Source: Marvania coccoides (taxonomy: Eukaryota > Chlorophyta > Trebouxiophyceae > Chlorellales > Chlorellaceae). From it: a DNA stretch of 64,000 bases. Below the pieces are notes generated by a model. It saw nothing but the letters and a program-made list of their open reading frames with translations, made no database searches and was not told the origin of the DNA. Shown here one piece after another: positions 62,074 to 64,000 of this stretch. Each line of letters begins with the position of its first letter. The stretch's first letter is position 1. The stretch spans positions 1,302,001 to 1,366,000 of the forward strand of contig OY978103.1 in NCBI GenBank assembly GCA_963854735.1, written 5' to 3'. The translations under genes and the position numbers were made by a program.

Positions 62074-64000
62074 TGCACGAGGGGTGTTGCTCGAGGCTGA
62101 ACCAGCGAAGGGGAGTTTATTTGGTTTCGAAATAAACTTTTTATTGTGAAATAAAATCAGTATTGCGCATTTCCCGCTTTTGGTTGTGCGTTTGTGACAC
62201 GACAATCTGTCGTGCTTTCTTGGTCTGCGTATACGTGTACTGCACTGCACGTACACGGTACTTTGAAAATATGTTGTGAATCAATCGAGATAGAGACGAT
62301 CAAATGGGTTCCACGGCTTCGACACGGCGAAATAAGACTAATTAAGATGGTGCCACTCACGTTCTACAGCCCCAGCTCCTGCCTTTAAGTTATCGCCCAT
62401 ACAACGCTGTATGGGTTAACGCTGGTCCAGCAAACTTGATTGTTTTCTTGAAGGACTGTTTTTTTCCCTTAAACAAGCGCTTTTAAACTCCATTGTATCG
62501 ATTCAAATTTAAAGCATAAATGATGGGGGAATACCTGCATCAAGCTTGACCTGCGTGAAGAATTTCCCGAAGTCGGCAATACTGTAGTTCACCTCGAGTT
62601 TTCATGCTCAGGCCCTCCGATGGGCTCTTCCGGCAACTGGATACCATCCACACACTCGTTTTTACCAAGAATTCCAGACCTTCCTTTTTATTTATTTCAC
62701 AACAGCGGCCTCCAACTTCAAAATACGCAGCGGGTTTTTTCGCATCGCGAGACCCCAGCTTGTCATAACTTATGCCTTGTCACTTGCGCGTTTCTCACGG
62801 TGTTTCAGCAAAATCGGCCTGTGCTTAAACTTTTCTGCATGAGGTGTGTGGAGAAAAAAGCAATACGCAGTTCTGCATTTCAATCAAAATCTGCATTTCC
62901 ACACCAAAAACAACAACAAAAAAGCGGATGGGCCGCTTGCCGCCAAGAGAGTCCTGCTTGAACCTCTGTCGTCAAGTCTGTCGCGCCGTTGGGGGACTCG
63001 GGAAGGCAGGGGCTAAAGTCTTACACTGTGGGCGACGGTGCGGTATCGGCGCTGTACAAACACTTTTTTGGCGGCTCTGACGTGGTGCAGGGCGTCGCTT
63101 GGGTGGTGCCCACCACCCCGACCCCCGGCTGGGCGCTGTCTAAAATTCGATCCACCCGTTTTTTGGGGGTGCTTTTGGGGCCATAAATGGGGTGCTGTTA
63201 GTTTAAGGAGCGCGTGTTTCTGGGCTGTTCACTGCCCTGTGTGGCTGATTTGTGAGGTATAAACATGCTCTGGGTGCAGAAAAAAGCACAGCCCCCAGCC
63301 TCAAGCTCTTTTCAGAAATCTCCGCCGGCGCCGAGTTTTCAGGCGGCCATATGAATTTTAGCACTCACTTTTTTGGCGGCTCTGACGTGGTGCAGGGCAC
63401 CTCCTGGGTGGTGCCTACTACCCCGACCCCGGGGTGGGCGCTGTCTAAAATTCGATCCACCCGTTTTAGGGGGATGCTTTTGGGGCCGTAAATGGGGTGC
63501 TGATTGTTTTGTAGGAGAGCATGTTTCCGGCCGTTGCGCTGTGCAGCGTGGCTGATGTGTGAGGTTTTTGTACGCTTTGCGTGCAGAAAAAAGCACAGCC
63601 GCCAGCCTCAAGCTCTTTTCAGGAATCTCCGCCGGCGCAGACTATTATAACTGCCAGCTAGGCCATTTTTGGCCGATCCCAGCGAGGCGCGCAAAAAATG
63701 GCTCCTCCTGTTGCGAATTATGCATGTAAATACAATTATCATGGCTCAAAACATTCTTCAGAACAATATCTATCTATGATGAGGCAGCGGCCGTGTCGCA
63801 GCAGCTGCTGTCAATGCACGTCGCACTGTTCAATCTGCTCGATCAGACTTGGGCAAATTCTAGCTGCACCTTATGTGCGTTAAATGCAGCCTTTGCACAT
63901 ATAGTTCTCCCATATATTGATGCTCACTTTTATGCCTTGTATGCATTTAGCAATGGTTCTTTCGCACTTCAATCGGCCATCTCGAAATCTGCGTCTCATT
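62074..64000. other. Right-edge intergenic region with a tandem repeat
   Basis: 1.9 kb to the window end. No supported gene. Right half holds the ~306-bp tandem repeat; the left half is AT-rich with no clear structure. Confidence 0.5.
63030..63640. repeat. ~306-bp tandem repeat, two copies
   Basis: Anchors GGCGGCTCTGACGTGGTGCAG at 63070 and 63375 (period 305) and GCAGAAAAAAGCACAGCC at 63276 and 63583 (period 307). Copies are clearly alike, including CTGTCTAAAATTCGATCCAC, with scattered substitutions. No long frame is conserved between copies, so not an obvious coding unit. Confidence 0.8.

Noticed and set aside
1..64000. CRISPR arrays, prokaryotic operons, phage or integrated virus
   Set aside because: Genes are eukaryotic with spliceosomal introns; no spacer-repeat array or viral gene cluster is present.

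Overview
The window is nuclear DNA of a photosynthetic eukaryote, most likely a green alga. The evidence is short GT-AG introns (plus two GC-AG introns), a plastid fibrillin, a phosphoserine aminotransferase with a transit-peptide-like leader, a plant-type CYP23 cyclophilin, a plant-type spinster transporter, and two enzymes of plant/algal glycosyl inositol phosphorylceramide (GIPC) synthesis. Exons are GC-rich and flanks AT-rich. TGTAA, the chlorophyte poly(A) motif, lies close after several stop codons, which is weak evidence for Chlorophyta. I do not name a species. I find 31 protein genes (one cut by the left edge, one broken), about 2 kb per gene, many in divergent pairs with 0.3-0.5 kb between start codons. 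I see no rRNA, tRNA, CRISPR or autonomous transposon.

Layout. 1-2462: the 5' end of NOC2 and a divergent tyrosine-phosphatase-like gene. 2905-8611: three tandem paralogs of an unrecognised multi-pass membrane protein that differ in intron content. 9068-14474: an RRP6-like/EXD2-like nuclease with an HNH-type tail, a GT25 glycosyltransferase, and proteasome subunit RPN9. 14935-16371: a secreted, possibly GPI-anchored nucleoside-phosphorylase-like gene broken by one in-frame TAG. 17326-20662: a divergent pair, IPUT1-like GT8 and GMT1-like GT64, which act one after the other in GIPC head-group synthesis. 21275-25568: an ABCG half-transporter and a flavin monooxygenase. 25870-32811: RPC6, phosphoserine aminotransferase, HAS1 helicase and a fibrillin with a coiled-coil tail. 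34292-35719: an orphan. 36725-45594: MCM4, CYP23, a TAF1A-like protein, LSM1 and a SOUL protein. 46074-54459: UDP-glucose dehydrogenase with a 15-nt microexon, a CCCH + CCR4-like nuclease, NDP kinase, the BUD32 kinase of KEOPS and REX4. 54969-62073: presenilin, a spinster-type MFS transporter and an orphan secreted protein. The right edge (62074-64000) has no gene I can support but holds a two-copy ~306-bp tandem repeat.

How genes relate. Most are unlinked housekeeping functions: ribosome biogenesis (NOC2, HAS1, REX4, possibly TAF1A), RNA turnover (LSM1, CCR4-like, RRP6-like), replication, Pol III, proteasome and tRNA t6A. The one pathway-level signal is sphingolipid glycosylation. UGD (46.1-48.0 kb) makes UDP-glucuronate, the IPUT1-like enzyme transfers glucuronate to inositol phosphorylceramide, and the divergent GMT1-like enzyme adds mannose; a spinster (sphingolipid-transporter-class) protein lies at 57-60 kb. 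The first two links are textbook biochemistry; that gene order reflects co-regulation is my inference.

Exon boundaries were read by eye from splice consensus, reading phase and family conservation. I ran no alignment or database search.
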